Part shown: one piece after another, positions 52,404 to 61,152 of the stretch
Position numbering within the stretch: position 1 is the stretch's first letter
How the letters are laid out: every line of letters starts with the position of its first letter
Assembly (NCBI RefSeq): GCF_900113015.1
Contig: NZ_FONV01000003.1
Location: 248,001-312,000 of the forward strand
DNA from: Actinoplanes philippinensis
Lineage (GTDB): Bacteria; Actinomycetota; Actinomycetes; Mycobacteriales; Micromonosporaceae
DNA: 64,000 nucleotides
Reading direction: 5' to 3'
Translations under genes and position numbers: made by a program
Notes under the pieces: model-generated
The model's database searches: none
What the model was told of the DNA's origin: nothing
The model's input: the letters and a program-made list of their open reading frames with translations, nothing else

Positions 52404-52778
52404 CTAGACCGCCACGGGCGTCTTTCCGGGGACCAGATGGGCGGGCCAGGTGACCTCGGCGACCGCACCGCCACGCACTTCGACCTGCGTGAGCGGGGTG
52501 TCGTCGTCCTGCCAGACCACGTAGGCGCCTTCGGCGAGGCTGTCGATGACCACGCAGAAGGTGACACCCGATCGGACGTATCGGGCGCGAACCGCCGCGT
52601 GGGTCCGGTGGCCGGTGTCGCCGACCGGGGACACCTCGATCTCGTGGCCGTGCAGGGTGGCCGGCGTGTGGATGATCAGCGCGCCGATGGTGCCGCCGAT
52701 GTTCAGCATCACCGTGCCCTGCCCGGAGGGGGCGTAGGTGTGGTGGTGATGGTGGTGGTCGCCGTGTCCGAGGCTCAT
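52404..52778 (-). CDS. Small His-rich protein, unknown function
   Basis: 124 residues. It opens MSLGHGDHHHHHHTYAPSGQ, a strong metal-binding stretch. A beta-rich domain follows: TVMLNIGGTIGALIIHTPAT, HGHEIEVSPVGDTGHRTHAA, VRSGVTFCVVIDSLAEGAYV and DTPLTQVEVRGGAVAEVTWP. No signal peptide, so probably cytoplasmic. It starts ATG 52778, 26 bases after the DUF4331 stop, so same transcript. A metal-chaperone or sensor role for the cluster is inference from the His tract only. Confidence 0.75.
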   Translation of the reverse strand: MSLGHGDHHHHHHTYAPSGQGTVMLNIGGTIGALIIHTPATLHGHEIEVSPVGDTGHRTHAAVRARYVRSGVTFCVVIDSLAEGAYVVWQDDDTPLTQVEVRGGAVAEVTWPAHLVPGKTPVAV

Positions 52779-52804
52779 GGCCGTGCTCCCTGGGGGTGGT
52801 CTCG

Positions 52805-54196
52805 TCAGGACGGGTTGTTGAAGCCGTCGAACGGGGTGGGCAGGAAGGGGAACTTCTTGAGCAGCGAGGCGCTGACGTTCTTGATGCTCAGGCCCTGCTC
52901 GACCAGGCCGGCGGCGGCGTCGGCCTTGAAGTCCTTCTTGACCAGCGGCAGGGTGGCGCCGGCGACGGCCTTGATGGAGATGGAGACGACGTCGTCGGCG
53001 ATCCGGCGGCCGTTGGGGAAGCCGGCGAGGTCGCCGCCGACGACGCCGAGGGCGTTCTCCTTCGCGGCCGGTGGGATGGCGGTGTTGAGCCGCAGCATGT
53101 CGGCCTGGAGGGCACCGGTGTTGTTCTGGAAGCCCTCGATGATGCCGTCCGGGATGCCGGTCAGCAGGATCGCCAGGAGGTCGGCGCGGGCTTCCTTGGT
53201 CTTGTTGAACTTCGCCAGGTTGTCGAAGAGGCCGGGGTAGAGCACCGGTAGGAGCGCTCCCAGCTCGGGCGTGGCGACGAACTCGGCGAACCGCTTGTCC
53301 TCGCTCGGCGGGAGGCTGTTCCACTTGTCCTTCTGCGCCATCGGCACGATGACCTCGTTGAACAGCGGGTTGCCGAGACGCGACACCTGCACCTGCGGGC
53401 CGACCACCACGTCGTTGCCGCCCTTGTCGCCGCGCACCTCGACCTGGCGGCGGCTGGCGGAGGTCCACACGCCGATGACGGCGCCGGCGTCCTTGGCGCG
53501 GACGCGCTTCTTGCCGTCGCGGCGGACCATGTCCAGCGGGATCTGGATGGCGATGCTGTGCACGTTGGTCTTGTCGGTGGCGTTGACGGCCTTGCCGGCG
53601 TAGTTGAACAGCTGCTGGCCGACCAGGTGCTTGTCCTGGAAGGGGCGCAGGGTGCCGAGGTCGAAGATCGAGCCGAGGTCGACGAAGAAGGCGTCGGCGC
53701 GCTGGCCGGCGAAGACCTTCTCACGGCTCTTCAGCTTGTGGACGGCGTCCTCGGCGAGCTTGGCGTAGTTCGGGATGGAGATCTTGCCGACGTTGCACGG
53801 CGGGCACGGCAGCTTGCTGGCCAGGACGGTGCTCTTGCCGTGGCTGTCGACCTTGGTCACCGAGTAGAACTGCCGCCGGTTCCAGTTCTCGTCGTCGAGC
53901 GACTTGATCTGGCCGGTGTTGTACAGGAACGTCTTGTCGTTGCGCAGCTCGGTGCGGAACCGGAACTGGTAGGTGACGTCCGGGCGGGCGTCGCCGTTGG
54001 CGTCGATGTGGATCTCGTAGAGCACGTCGTCGCCGAACTCGAAGAAGTTCGGGCCGCTGGACGGCAGCTGCAGCGGCACGTAGTTGGCGATGATGGTGAC
54101 CGTGTCCGGGTCGTCGGGGCTGACGAACGCGTACAGGTCGGAGCTGTCGGCGACCGGGTCCTTGCTGATCTCCGGCGCTTCGCGGTGGGAAGACAT
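52805..54196 (-). CDS. DUF4331 family protein
   Basis: 463 residues, no signal peptide. Typical N-terminus SSHREAPEISKDPVADSSDL then YAFVSPDDPDTVTIIANYVP, and VLYEIHIDANGDARPDVTYQ. Later FNEVIVPMAQKDKWNSLPPS and VGGDLAGFPNGRRIADDVVS, all family marks. Function of DUF4331 is unknown; members occur near sigma factors and Tat or membrane proteins. Here it lies between a small Tat-signal protein (54244-54519) and the His-rich protein in one leftward run, probably an operon of three with the AraC gene at its end. Confidence 0.92.
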   Translation of the reverse strand: MSSHREAPEISKDPVADSSDLYAFVSPDDPDTVTIIANYVPLQLPSSGPNFFEFGDDVLYEIHIDANGDARPDVTYQFRFRTELRNDKTFLYNTGQIKSLDDENWNRRQFYSVTKVDSHGKSTVLASKLPCPPCNVGKISIPNYAKLAEDAVHKLKSREKVFAGQRADAFFVDLGSIFDLGTLRPFQDKHLVGQQLFNYAGKAVNATDKTNVHSIAIQIPLDMVRRDGKKRVRAKDAGAVIGVWTSASRRQVEVRGDKGGNDVVVGPQVQVSRLGNPLFNEVIVPMAQKDKWNSLPPSEDKRFAEFVATPELGALLPVLYPGLFDNLAKFNKTKEARADLLAILLTGIPDGIIEGFQNNTGALQADMLRLNTAIPPAAKENALGVVGGDLAGFPNGRRIADDVVSISIKAVAGATLPLVKKDFKADAAAGLVEQGLSIKNVSASLLKKFPFLPTPFDGFNNPS

Positions 54197-54243
54197 GTTC
54201 GGGGGGTTCTCCTGTCGGGAACGTTAGGTCGAAACGTCGGAAG

Positions 54244-54519
54244 TCAGCGGCCGGCGGCTTTGAGCAGGCTGGCCACGAGCTTCTTGTCGGTGATCGTCTT
54301 GACCTTCTCACCGGAGAAGACGTCGATCGTGCCCTTCTTCACATCGCGCAGCGAGATCACGAGCGGCGCACCGTCGTCCTTGCTCTCGGAAGTGCCGGCG
54401 AGGCTCAGCCCGGCGACACCGGCGGCGGAGACGCCCACACCTGTCGCGGCGAGGGCCAGCACGCGGCGGCGGGACAGCCACGAGGTGCGGCCCGGTGCGC
54501 GGTAACGAACACGACTCAT
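54244..54519 (-). CDS. Small Tat-signal protein, partner of DUF4331
   Basis: 91 residues. The N-terminus has a twin-arginine signal (TSWLSRRRVLALAATGVGVS, S-R-R-x-phi-phi) with a hydrophobic stretch and Ala-rich c-region. The mature part is short: SLRDVKKGTIDVFSGEKVKT and ITDKKLVASLLKAAG. It may fold as a small domain outside the membrane. ATG 54519 preferred to longer frames. It directly precedes the DUF4331 gene (47 bases), so the products may work together; function unknown. Confidence 0.8.
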   Translation of the reverse strand: MSRVRYRAPGRTSWLSRRRVLALAATGVGVSAAGVAGLSLAGTSESKDDGAPLVISLRDVKKGTIDVFSGEKVKTITDKKLVASLLKAAGR

Positions 54520-54622
54520 GCTTGGCCTTTCGTCGTTGGGGGGCCTGACAGGCAATGCATCGTCGACGCCGATCAGTACGAGATCGAGAAGCCGGCGGTT
54601 CAACAAAAAATTCAGGGAACTC

Positions 54623-55507
54623 TCAACGAGTTTCGCGGCGGCGTAGCCGGGAGAGGCCCGCACCGGCCGCCACCAGCGCGGCGACGCCCAGCGCGCCTCC
54701 GATGAGCCAGTGACCGAGACCGATCATTCCGTCGTCCGCGGTCGTCACACCGGCGGCGAGTTCCGGATCGATCGACGGGTCGGGCGTCTCGCCGGGCGCG
54801 GGCGGCTCCACGGGGGCCGCGGTGGTCTTCTTGACCGCCGGCGCGGTGCTCTTCACGGTCGACGGCGACGGCGGCGGTGGGGCGACGGTGGCGGCGGCCG
54901 GGAAGACCAGATCGGAGCAGGAGTAGTAGGTGTCCGGGGTGCTGGACGTCTCCCACACCGTGTAGAGGATGTGCCGTCCGGTCCGTTTCGGGAGCTTCAC
55001 CGACATCCGGTACGCCCCGTCGGTCAGCGGCGGGTCCTTGATCTCGGTGAGCGGGTCGCCGAGGTCGTCCCAGGCCAGCTTCTTCGCGGGGTCGTAGCCC
55101 GTACCGGTGATGAAGATCCGGAAGGAGCCCTGGTGCGGGATCGTCCCGCGATAGATGATCTTGAGGTTCTGACCGGATTTCACCGCCGTCGACGGGAAGT
55201 CGTCGCGCGCCAGGTCGAGCCCGCGGTAGAGGTCGATGCCGGCGCTGCACAGCTTCCCGTCGGGCACCCGCGTGCGATCGTCCTTCACGTCGGCGAGGCG
55301 CAGGTTGTCGTAGGCGCCGAGGAACCCGTCGGTCGCCTTGAGGGCGGCTTTGCAGGCGGCGGCGCCACGCTGGACGCCGTTGCCGGCGCAGGCGGCGCTG
55401 CGGCTGATCGGCGTCATCGGCGCCCCGTGCGCCTGCGCGGGCGACGGCGCGACGGGAACGGCGGCCGCGGTGACCAGGGCGGCGGCGGCTATGCGACGGA
55501 CAAACAT
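54623..55507 (-). CDS. AA10 lytic polysaccharide monooxygenase, membrane-anchored
   Basis: 294 residues. Signal peptide ~1-26 ending PAQA, so the mature protein begins with His (HGAPMTPISRSAACAGNG), the first copper ligand. The second His lies in RGTIPHQGSFRIFITG. The copper-site aromatic is in YYSCSDLVF. Copper oxidase acting on chitin or cellulose outside the cell. A Pro/Thr linker (~205-255) and a C-terminal span with basic tail (HWLIGGALGVAALVAAGAGL then SRLRRRETR) should fix it to the membrane, unlike the usual freely secreted form. GGGAG five bases before ATG 55507. Confidence 0.88.
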   Translation of the reverse strand: MFVRRIAAAALVTAAAVPVAPSPAQAHGAPMTPISRSAACAGNGVQRGAAACKAALKATDGFLGAYDNLRLADVKDDRTRVPDGKLCSAGIDLYRGLDLARDDFPSTAVKSGQNLKIIYRGTIPHQGSFRIFITGTGYDPAKKLAWDDLGDPLTEIKDPPLTDGAYRMSVKLPKRTGRHILYTVWETSSTPDTYYSCSDLVFPAAATVAPPPPSPSTVKSTAPAVKKTTAAPVEPPAPGETPDPSIDPELAAGVTTADDGMIGLGHWLIGGALGVAALVAAGAGLSRLRRRETR

Positions 55508-55627
55508 GAGATCTCCCGGGTACGGCAGTGCGAAGCCACCCGGGGGTACGGACTTCAGGCACCGCTCGTTCACCGGCCATCGCGCTGTGATTGCATGGCC
55601 GAGTCAGGTAAGAAACCAGGAGGATTC

Positions 55628-55996
55628 ATGCACAAGCCCGATGTCGGCCCCATTCCCGATGCTCCGGCCAGCGAGCTGCTGATCGAGGACATCGTCCAGG
55701 GCGAGGGTCAGGAGGCGAAGGCGGGCGACTTCGTCAGCGTCCACTACGTGGGTGTCGCCCAGTCCACGGGCAAGGAGTTCGACGCCTCCTACAACCGCGG
55801 CGAGCCGTTCGGGTTCCGGGTGGCCGGCCAGCAGGTCATCGCCGGCTGGGACCAGGGCGTCGCCGGGATGAAGGTGGGCGGCCGCCGCAAGCTGGTCATC
55901 CCGCCGCACCTGGGTTACGGCTCGCGCGGCGCGGCCGGCGCGATCAAGCCGAACGAGACCCTCGTCTTCGTGGTGGACCTGCTCCAGGTCCACTGA
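55628..55996 (+). CDS. FKBP-type peptidyl-prolyl isomerase
   Basis: 122-residue cytoplasmic isomerase. FKBP core is complete: IQGEGQEAKAGDFVSVHYVG-like start, GKEFDASYNRGEPFGFRVAG, QVIAGWDQGVAGMKVGGRRK (with the active-site Trp), LVIPPHLGYGSRGAAGAIKP and NETLVFVVDLLQV. It assists protein folding by proline isomerisation. AGGAGG lies five bases before ATG 55628; an upstream in-frame ATG (MAESGKK) is less well placed. A strong terminator follows. Divergent from the LPMO gene. Confidence 0.95.
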   Translation: MHKPDVGPIPDAPASELLIEDIVQGEGQEAKAGDFVSVHYVGVAQSTGKEFDASYNRGEPFGFRVAGQQVIAGWDQGVAGMKVGGRRKLVIPPHLGYGSRGAAGAIKPNETLVFVVDLLQVH

Positions 55997-56005
55997 GCCA
56001 CCGCC

Positions 56006-56050
56006 GGTTCTCAGGGCTGCCGCAGTGATGCCGGGACAGCCCTGAGAACC
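56006..56050 (+). terminator. Terminator after FKBP gene
   Basis: 14-bp perfect stem GGTTCTCAGGGCTG / CAGCCCTGAGAACC with a 17-base loop, ten bases after the stop at 55996. Confidence 0.75.
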
Positions 56051-56239
56051 AGCCGGGTCAGCCCAGCGGGGCCGCGCCCCGGTCCTCACCGGCGGGCCGT
56101 GGCCGGGCCGCGGGGCCCGGCCAGGTCACGTCAGCGGGGTCGTCACTCCGGTCCTGCCCCGGATCGGCGTCGTCGCGCCGGTGTGCCCGCTGCGCGCCGG
56201 CGTGGTGCACGCTCTCCTCGAGGGGTTCGCCGATCGGGT

Positions 56240-57124
56240 TCACGCCTGCCTCCGCAGGTCCGCGCACTGCTTCTCGTCCGGCAGCAGCGGGCGGAACCGG
56301 ATCTGCCACTTCTTGCCGGCCGACTCCCACGGCGTACGCTCGCTGGCCTGTTTCGCCAGGGCCAGCACCTTGTCCTTCGCGGCGCCCTCGACCGTCAGGC
56401 AGTTGATCCGCAGGTCCTGGTTGAGGAAGGCGCCGGGCAGCTCGGCGGCCGGCCACGTGACCGGGTCGCCGCCCGCGCCGTCACCGGTGTCCTGGTAGGG
56501 CGAGGCCAGCACGGCGACCTTCTCCGCCTGGTACGGCTGGGCCGCCGGGCTCGCCGCGTCGGCGAACAGGTCGTGCAGCGACTTCACGAACTCGCTGAGC
56601 TTCTTGCGCGCGGCCTGCTGCGCCGGGCTGAGCGAGGCGTCGTCGGGGCGTGCCTCGCTGAGGGCCATCACCTCGACGGACTGCTCGCCGCCGGCGGTGA
56701 CGACGCTGATCCTCGTGCTGGGGATGTCGGCGACTCCGGGCGTACCGAAATCGGATCCGGATCGGACGCCCGCCGCGACCGCCGCGTCGGTCAGCTCCCG
56801 GACCTGGGCCGCGCTGAGTTTGATCTCCTGCAGGTTGGGCAGGGCCGGACCGGGATAGATCAGCGTGACCGGGCCCTCGGTGATCGCGCGGCCGTCGGTG
56901 TAGACGGTGAACAGCGGGATCCGGGAGGGGATGGTCTCGGCCGGGACGAATCCCCCGCGGTATTCGACACGCAGGGCGATCGTGGGTGTGGTGGTGGTGC
57001 TCTCGGTGACCGGAGCGGCGGAGCCCGGCGAGCCGGCCTCACCGGCGACGCCGGGCCGGGCGCAGGCGCCCAGCAGCAGCAGGGGGACGGCGACGGCGGT
57101 CATCAGACCGCGGTTGGTGGTCAT
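56240..57124 (-). CDS. Lipoprotein of unknown function
   Basis: 294 residues. Type II signal with lipobox LLLLGACARP (Cys at ~21), then a Ser/Thr/Pro linker and a folded part: IALRVEYRGGFVPAETIPSR, YPGPALPNLQEIKLSAAQVR, LYADAASPAAQPYQAEKVAV-like and a C-terminal LRINCLTVEGAAKDKVLALA region with two Cys. No domain recognised. It would sit on the outer face of the membrane. Start ATG 57124. It follows the S4 gene (57168-57395) by 43 bases in the same direction, so may share its transcript, although the two have no obvious joint role. Confidence 0.8.
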   Translation of the reverse strand: MTTNRGLMTAVAVPLLLLGACARPGVAGEAGSPGSAAPVTESTTTTPTIALRVEYRGGFVPAETIPSRIPLFTVYTDGRAITEGPVTLIYPGPALPNLQEIKLSAAQVRELTDAAVAAGVRSGSDFGTPGVADIPSTRISVVTAGGEQSVEVMALSEARPDDASLSPAQQAARKKLSEFVKSLHDLFADAASPAAQPYQAEKVAVLASPYQDTGDGAGGDPVTWPAAELPGAFLNQDLRINCLTVEGAAKDKVLALAKQASERTPWESAGKKWQIRFRPLLPDEKQCADLRRQA

Positions 57125-57167
57125 GCCCGGTACGACGAGACGGGCCCCGCCGAGGTTCCGGCCGCCG

Positions 57168-57395
57168 TCAGGAAACCACCCTCGCCCGGCGGCCGAGCAC
57201 CTCGACCACGTCGCCGGGGTGCAGCTGCCGGCCGCGGCGCACGTCGACCTCGCCGTTGACGGTCACATCCCCGGAGGCGATGAGGATCTTGCCCTCGCCG
57301 CCGGTGTCGATGAGATCGGCCAGCTTGAGGAACTGGCCGAGCCGGATCATGTCGCCGTCGATGGGCACGTCACGCATGGGCTCATCATCCGTCAC
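57168..57395 (-). CDS. S4-domain RNA-binding protein
   Basis: 75 residues. Single S4 domain: GDMIRLGQFLKLADLIDTGG, KILIASGDVTVNGEVDVRRG and GDVVEVLGRRARVV, the alpha-L RNA-binding motif plus the beta hairpin. Small stand-alone S4 proteins bind rRNA or tRNA. GAGGAG five bases before GTG 57395 decides the start over ATG 57377. Divergent from the YcnI-like gene, 67 bases between. Confidence 0.88.
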   Translation of the reverse strand: MTDDEPMRDVPIDGDMIRLGQFLKLADLIDTGGEGKILIASGDVTVNGEVDVRRGRQLHPGDVVEVLGRRARVVS

Positions 57396-57462
57396 GAGAT
57401 CTCCTCGAAATCTTCCGGGTTCGCCTTTGAACCATCGGGGCCGGTGATCCGAACTACATGTC

Positions 57463-58266
57463 GTGAGGCATCTCGGGCTGGCCCGCCGTGCGGGCGCGAT
57501 GACCGCTGTGACCGCCGTCGGCGTGCTGTTCGCCGCCGGCCCCGCCATGGCGGACGTGACGGTGAATCCGGCGACCGCGCCGCAGGGCAGTGGAGCGAAT
57601 CTGAGCTTCCACGTGACCAACGACTGCGCGTCGCCGATCAACGAGGTGACACTGCGGATCCCGGCGGACACGCCGGTGGCCGAGGTGTACCCGCTGTCGG
57701 TGGACCAGTGGGCGCCGAAGATCACCTATCAGAAGCTGCAGGAGCCGCTGAACACCATCCACGGTGGCACCCCGGCGACCGAGGCGGCGTCGGCGATCAC
57801 CTGGATCGCGGTGGGCACCACCATCGCGCCGGGCGGCGCGGCCGACCTGACCGTGGCGATCGGCCCCATGCCGACGCTGAGCACGATGCGTTTCATGCTC
57901 GAGCCGAAGACCGTCGACGGGAAGACCTGCCCGGCCATGCCCGCGACGATGGCGCTGACCCCGTCCAACGGCGGCATCCCGGTGTCGCACCACGGCGGCG
58001 GCGTCACCACCGCCTCGGACACCAGCGCGGCCGAGGAGGCGCTGTTCGCCGAGCTCGTGTCCGACGTCGACGAGGGCCCGTCCTGGCTGTCGATCTCCGG
58101 CTGGATCGTGGCGGCGCTGGCGCTGCTCGGCGCCGGCTGGACGATGCTGCGCGGCCGGCACCGGGCCGTCGAGGACGAGAAGGAGCCGGTGGAGGACGAG
58201 AAGGAGCAGCCGGGCGAGGACGAGAAGGAGCCCGTCGGCGCCGGCAAGTGGAGCTACAAGGGCTGA
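57463..58266 (+). CDS. YcnI-like (DUF1775) secreted, membrane-anchored protein
   Basis: 267 residues. Signal peptide ~1-30 ending PAMA; the mature protein begins DVTVNPATAPQGSGANLSFH. In copper-binding YcnI the mature protein starts with His (HVTV...), a copper ligand; here it is Asp, so that site is probably altered. The DUF1775 domain continues with TNDCASPINEVTLRIPADTP and GPMPTLSTMRFMLEPKTVDG. A C-terminal span (~203-222, WIVAALALLGAGWTMLRG) and a tail with EDEKEP repeats follow. Likely faces outside; copper or peptidoglycan-related role uncertain. GTG start. Confidence 0.85.
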   Translation: MRHLGLARRAGAMTAVTAVGVLFAAGPAMADVTVNPATAPQGSGANLSFHVTNDCASPINEVTLRIPADTPVAEVYPLSVDQWAPKITYQKLQEPLNTIHGGTPATEAASAITWIAVGTTIAPGGAADLTVAIGPMPTLSTMRFMLEPKTVDGKTCPAMPATMALTPSNGGIPVSHHGGGVTTASDTSAAEEALFAELVSDVDEGPSWLSISGWIVAALALLGAGWTMLRGRHRAVEDEKEPVEDEKEQPGEDEKEPVGAGKWSYKG

Positions 58267-58404
58267 GACTCCCCATGCAGGCCGGGCCTGCAGATTGTGG
58301 GAAAACCTCACGCGGGTGGGCGTGAGGGAACCGTCGTGGCGAGCGCGTGGGGCGCGGAACCACGACCGGCGGGTGGGGCCCGGGCAAGGCCCGTGATCCG
58401 CGCG

Positions 58405-58441
58405 CCGTGCGGGCGGGACCCTGGTGGTCCCGCCCGCACGG
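58405..58441. terminator. Strong bidirectional terminator
   Basis: 16-bp stem CCGTGCGGGCGGGACC / GGTCCCGCCCGCACGG with loop CTGGT, placed at the convergent ends of the YcnI-like and DHH genes; the DHH stop begins next to it at 58442. A smaller hairpin CCTCACGC/GCGTGAGG lies at 58306-58327. Confidence 0.85.
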
Positions 58442-59380
58442 TCATACGGTGACCACGCGTTCCGTGCGCAGCGCGTCGATGATCTCGCGTTCCACCCGGT
58501 CGGACTCGTCGTGCGGGACCTGGCAGGTGCCGGCCGCGAGGTGCCCGCCGCCGCCGTAGCGCAGCATCACCTCGCCGACATCCACCGGCGAGGTGCGGTC
58601 CAGGATCGACTTGCCGCAGGCGAAGACCGTGTTGAGCTTCTGCCGGCCCCAGATGATGTGCACCGACACCCGCGACTCGGGGAACAGCGCGTACACCATG
58701 AACCGGTTGCCCGCCTCGATCACCTCCTCGTCACGGAGGTCGACCACCACCACGTCGCCCTCCATGTGGCACACCCGGTGCAACTGGTCGACGAACCGCT
58801 GCGTGCACTCGTGGAACAGCTCGGACCGCTCCACCACGTCCGGCAGGGCGAGGATCTCGTTGACGTCGTTGTGCTCGATGCAGGCGTCGATGAGCTGCAT
58901 CATCAGCTGGTAGTTGGAGATCCGGAAGTTGCGGAAGCGGCCCAGGCCGGTGCGGCTGTCCATCAGGAAGTTCAGCAGCGTCCAGCCGGTCGGGCTGAGG
59001 ATGTCGGTGAGCGTGTAGTCGGCCGAGTCGGCCTGGTCCACGGCCCGCATCAGGTCGTCGGTGACCTTCGGGAACCGCTCCTTGCCGCCGAAGTGCTCGT
59101 AGATGACCCGGGCCGCGGACGGCGCCTCCGCGTCGATCACGTGGTTGCCCAGCCCGCCGGTGTTGCGCAGGGTCTCCGAGTGGTGGTGGTCGAAGACCAT
59201 GTTGGCGCGCGCGTCGTACGGCAGGTTCGTCAGGATGTCCCGGTCGGAGATGTCCACGACGCCGTCCTGCACGTCCTTGGGGTGCACGAAGAGGATGTCG
59301 TCGATCATGTCGAGATGGCGCAGCAGTACGGCACACACGAGACCGTCGAAGTCGCTACGGGTCACGAGCCGGTACTTCAC
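58442..59380 (-). CDS. DHH-family phosphoesterase
   Basis: 312 residues. DHH motifs: RSDFDGLVCAVLL (I), DISDRDILTNLP (II, here D-I-S-D-R-D), VFDHHHSETLR (III, DHH), and the DHHA1-like end LRYGGGGHLAAGTCQVP. Manganese-dependent phosphoesterase fold; such proteins cleave short RNAs, pAp or cyclic dinucleotides, or act as exopolyphosphatase-like enzymes. Which one is not clear. Start ATG 59380. Converges on the YcnI gene and diverges from zwf. Confidence 0.9.
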   Translation of the reverse strand: MKYRLVTRSDFDGLVCAVLLRHLDMIDDILFVHPKDVQDGVVDISDRDILTNLPYDARANMVFDHHHSETLRNTGGLGNHVIDAEAPSAARVIYEHFGGKERFPKVTDDLMRAVDQADSADYTLTDILSPTGWTLLNFLMDSRTGLGRFRNFRISNYQLMMQLIDACIEHNDVNEILALPDVVERSELFHECTQRFVDQLHRVCHMEGDVVVVDLRDEEVIEAGNRFMVYALFPESRVSVHIIWGRQKLNTVFACGKSILDRTSPVDVGEVMLRYGGGGHLAAGTCQVPHDESDRVEREIIDALRTERVVTV

Positions 59381-59572
59381 AGGGTCCCCCTCGGTTGCCA
59401 GACCTTTGACCCCAGTTTGCCACTTTTTTCGCTATGGTCCGGCCCGCATCGACGTACCGACGTGTTCACCGACACGTTGTCCCGCTTTGCAGGAAGCGGA
59501 TGAACCCTCGGAGGGTCACCGGCCGTAAGGTTCAAACGGACGGTTACGACCCGGTCGGAGGACTCGCAGACC

Positions 59573-61066
59573 ATGGACCACGCACCTCAGCTCATCCAGG
59601 AGCGCAGCGCCCCGCCAGCCACGCTGGTGATCTTCGGCGCGTCCGGCGACCTGACCCGCCGCAAGCTGCTGCCCGCGGTGGAGAACCTCGCCCGCCACGG
59701 CCGCCTGCCCGACCAGTTCGCGCTGGTGGGCGTCGCGCGTACACCGATGAGCGACGACCAGTTCGCCGAGAGCGCGCTCGGCGGCCGCAGCCTCGCCGAG
59801 AAACGGCAGCTGAGCGGTGGCATCCGCTACGTGGCCGGCGGCTACGACGACCCGGAGACCTACAAGCGCCTCGCCGAGACCCTCGACGAGCTGGACGCGG
59901 TCCGCGGCACCTCCGGCAACCGGCTCTTCTACCTGTCCACCCCGGCCGGCGCGTTCGAGCCGGTGATCAACGGGCTGGCCGGCGCGGGGCTCAACCAGGC
60001 GCGGGAGGGCTCCTTCTCCCGGCTGGTCATCGAGAAGCCGTACGGGCGGGATCTGGCCACCGCCCGCGAGCTCGACGGGATCGTGCACGGCGCGTTCGAG
60101 GAGCACCAGGTCTTCCGGATCGACCACTACCTGGGCAAGGACACCGTGCAGAACGTGTTGGCGCTGCGTTTCGCCAACTCGATCTTCCAGCCCATCTGGG
60201 ACCGGTCGTGGGTCGACCACGTGCAGATCACGGTGGCCGAGACCCTGGGCGTCGGCACCCGCGGCGGCTTCTACGAGAACGCCGGCGCGATGCGTGACAT
60301 CGTACAGAACCACGTGCTCCAGGTCCTCGCGCTCGCCCTCATGGAGCCGCCCGCGTCGTTCGAGGCCGAGGGCCTGCGCAACGAGAAGGTGAAACTGCTC
60401 CAGGCGATCCGGCTGCCCACCGACCGGGACGTCTCCGAGGCCGCGGTCCGCGGGCAGTACACCCGGGGCGGCACCCGCGAGGAGCTGATGGCCGGTTACC
60501 GCGAGGAGGTCGGCGTCGACCCGCTCTCGCGTACCGAGACGTATGCGGCAATGCGGCTCAACGTCGACAACTGGCGCTGGGCGGGCGTGCCGTTCTACGT
60601 GCGGACCGGCAAGCGCCTCCCGGCCCGGCTCACCGAGGTGGCGCTGCAGTTCCAGCGGCCGCCGCACCTGCCGATCCCGACCGACCAGCTCACCGGCCTG
60701 GAGGCCGACGCGCTGATCCTGCGGATCCAGCCCAACGAGGGCATCTCGCTGCGCTTCGGCGCCAAGGTGCCCGGTCACTCGTTCCGGGTGCGGACGGCGA
60801 GCATGGACTTCTCGTACGATCAGACGTTCGTCGAGGAGTCCCCGGAGGCGTACGAGCGGCTCCTGCTGGACGCGCTGATCGGTGACGCGTCGCTCTTCAT
60901 CCGCAGCGACGAGGTGCAGCAGTGCTGGCGCATCGTCGACCCGATCATCGAGAACTGGGAGAAGGACAACTCCCCCATCCCCACCTACGAGGCCGCGTCC
61001 TGGGGTCCGACCGACGCCGACCGGCTCATCGGCCGTAACGGCCGCAAGTGGCGCAACGCGTCCTGA
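59573..61066 (+). CDS. zwf: Glucose-6-phosphate dehydrogenase
   Basis: 497 residues, standard length. Oxidises glucose-6-phosphate to 6-phosphogluconolactone, making NADPH, the entry to the oxidative pentose phosphate route. NADP fold: VIFGASGDLTRRKLLPAV (~19-36). Catalytic site RIDHYLGKDTVQN (~182-194). Substrate-binding EKPYGRDL and VPFYVRTGKRLPARLTEVAL. No opcA, tal or gnd next to it, unlike many actinomycete zwf genes. ATG 59573. A hairpin lies between it and the STAS gene. Confidence 0.95.
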   Translation: MDHAPQLIQERSAPPATLVIFGASGDLTRRKLLPAVENLARHGRLPDQFALVGVARTPMSDDQFAESALGGRSLAEKRQLSGGIRYVAGGYDDPETYKRLAETLDELDAVRGTSGNRLFYLSTPAGAFEPVINGLAGAGLNQAREGSFSRLVIEKPYGRDLATARELDGIVHGAFEEHQVFRIDHYLGKDTVQNVLALRFANSIFQPIWDRSWVDHVQITVAETLGVGTRGGFYENAGAMRDIVQNHVLQVLALALMEPPASFEAEGLRNEKVKLLQAIRLPTDRDVSEAAVRGQYTRGGTREELMAGYREEVGVDPLSRTETYAAMRLNVDNWRWAGVPFYVRTGKRLPARLTEVALQFQRPPHLPIPTDQLTGLEADALILRIQPNEGISLRFGAKVPGHSFRVRTASMDFSYDQTFVEESPEAYERLLLDALIGDASLFIRSDEVQQCWRIVDPIIENWEKDNSPIPTYEAASWGPTDADRLIGRNGRKWRNAS

Positions 61067-61088
61067 GTGGCGCAACCTGCGTGTGGTG

Positions 61089-61140
61089 ACGGGCTCGCAT
61101 AGGGTATTCATCGATCCCCGGCGAGCCCGTTCCACGCAAA
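61089..61140 (+). terminator. Hairpin between zwf and STAS gene
   Basis: 10-bp stem ACGGGCTCGC / GCGAGCCCGT with a 32-base loop. The stem may end the zwf transcript, leaving a leader of about 12 bases before the STAS gene. Confidence 0.45.
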
Positions 61141-61152
61141 GGACACACCGAC

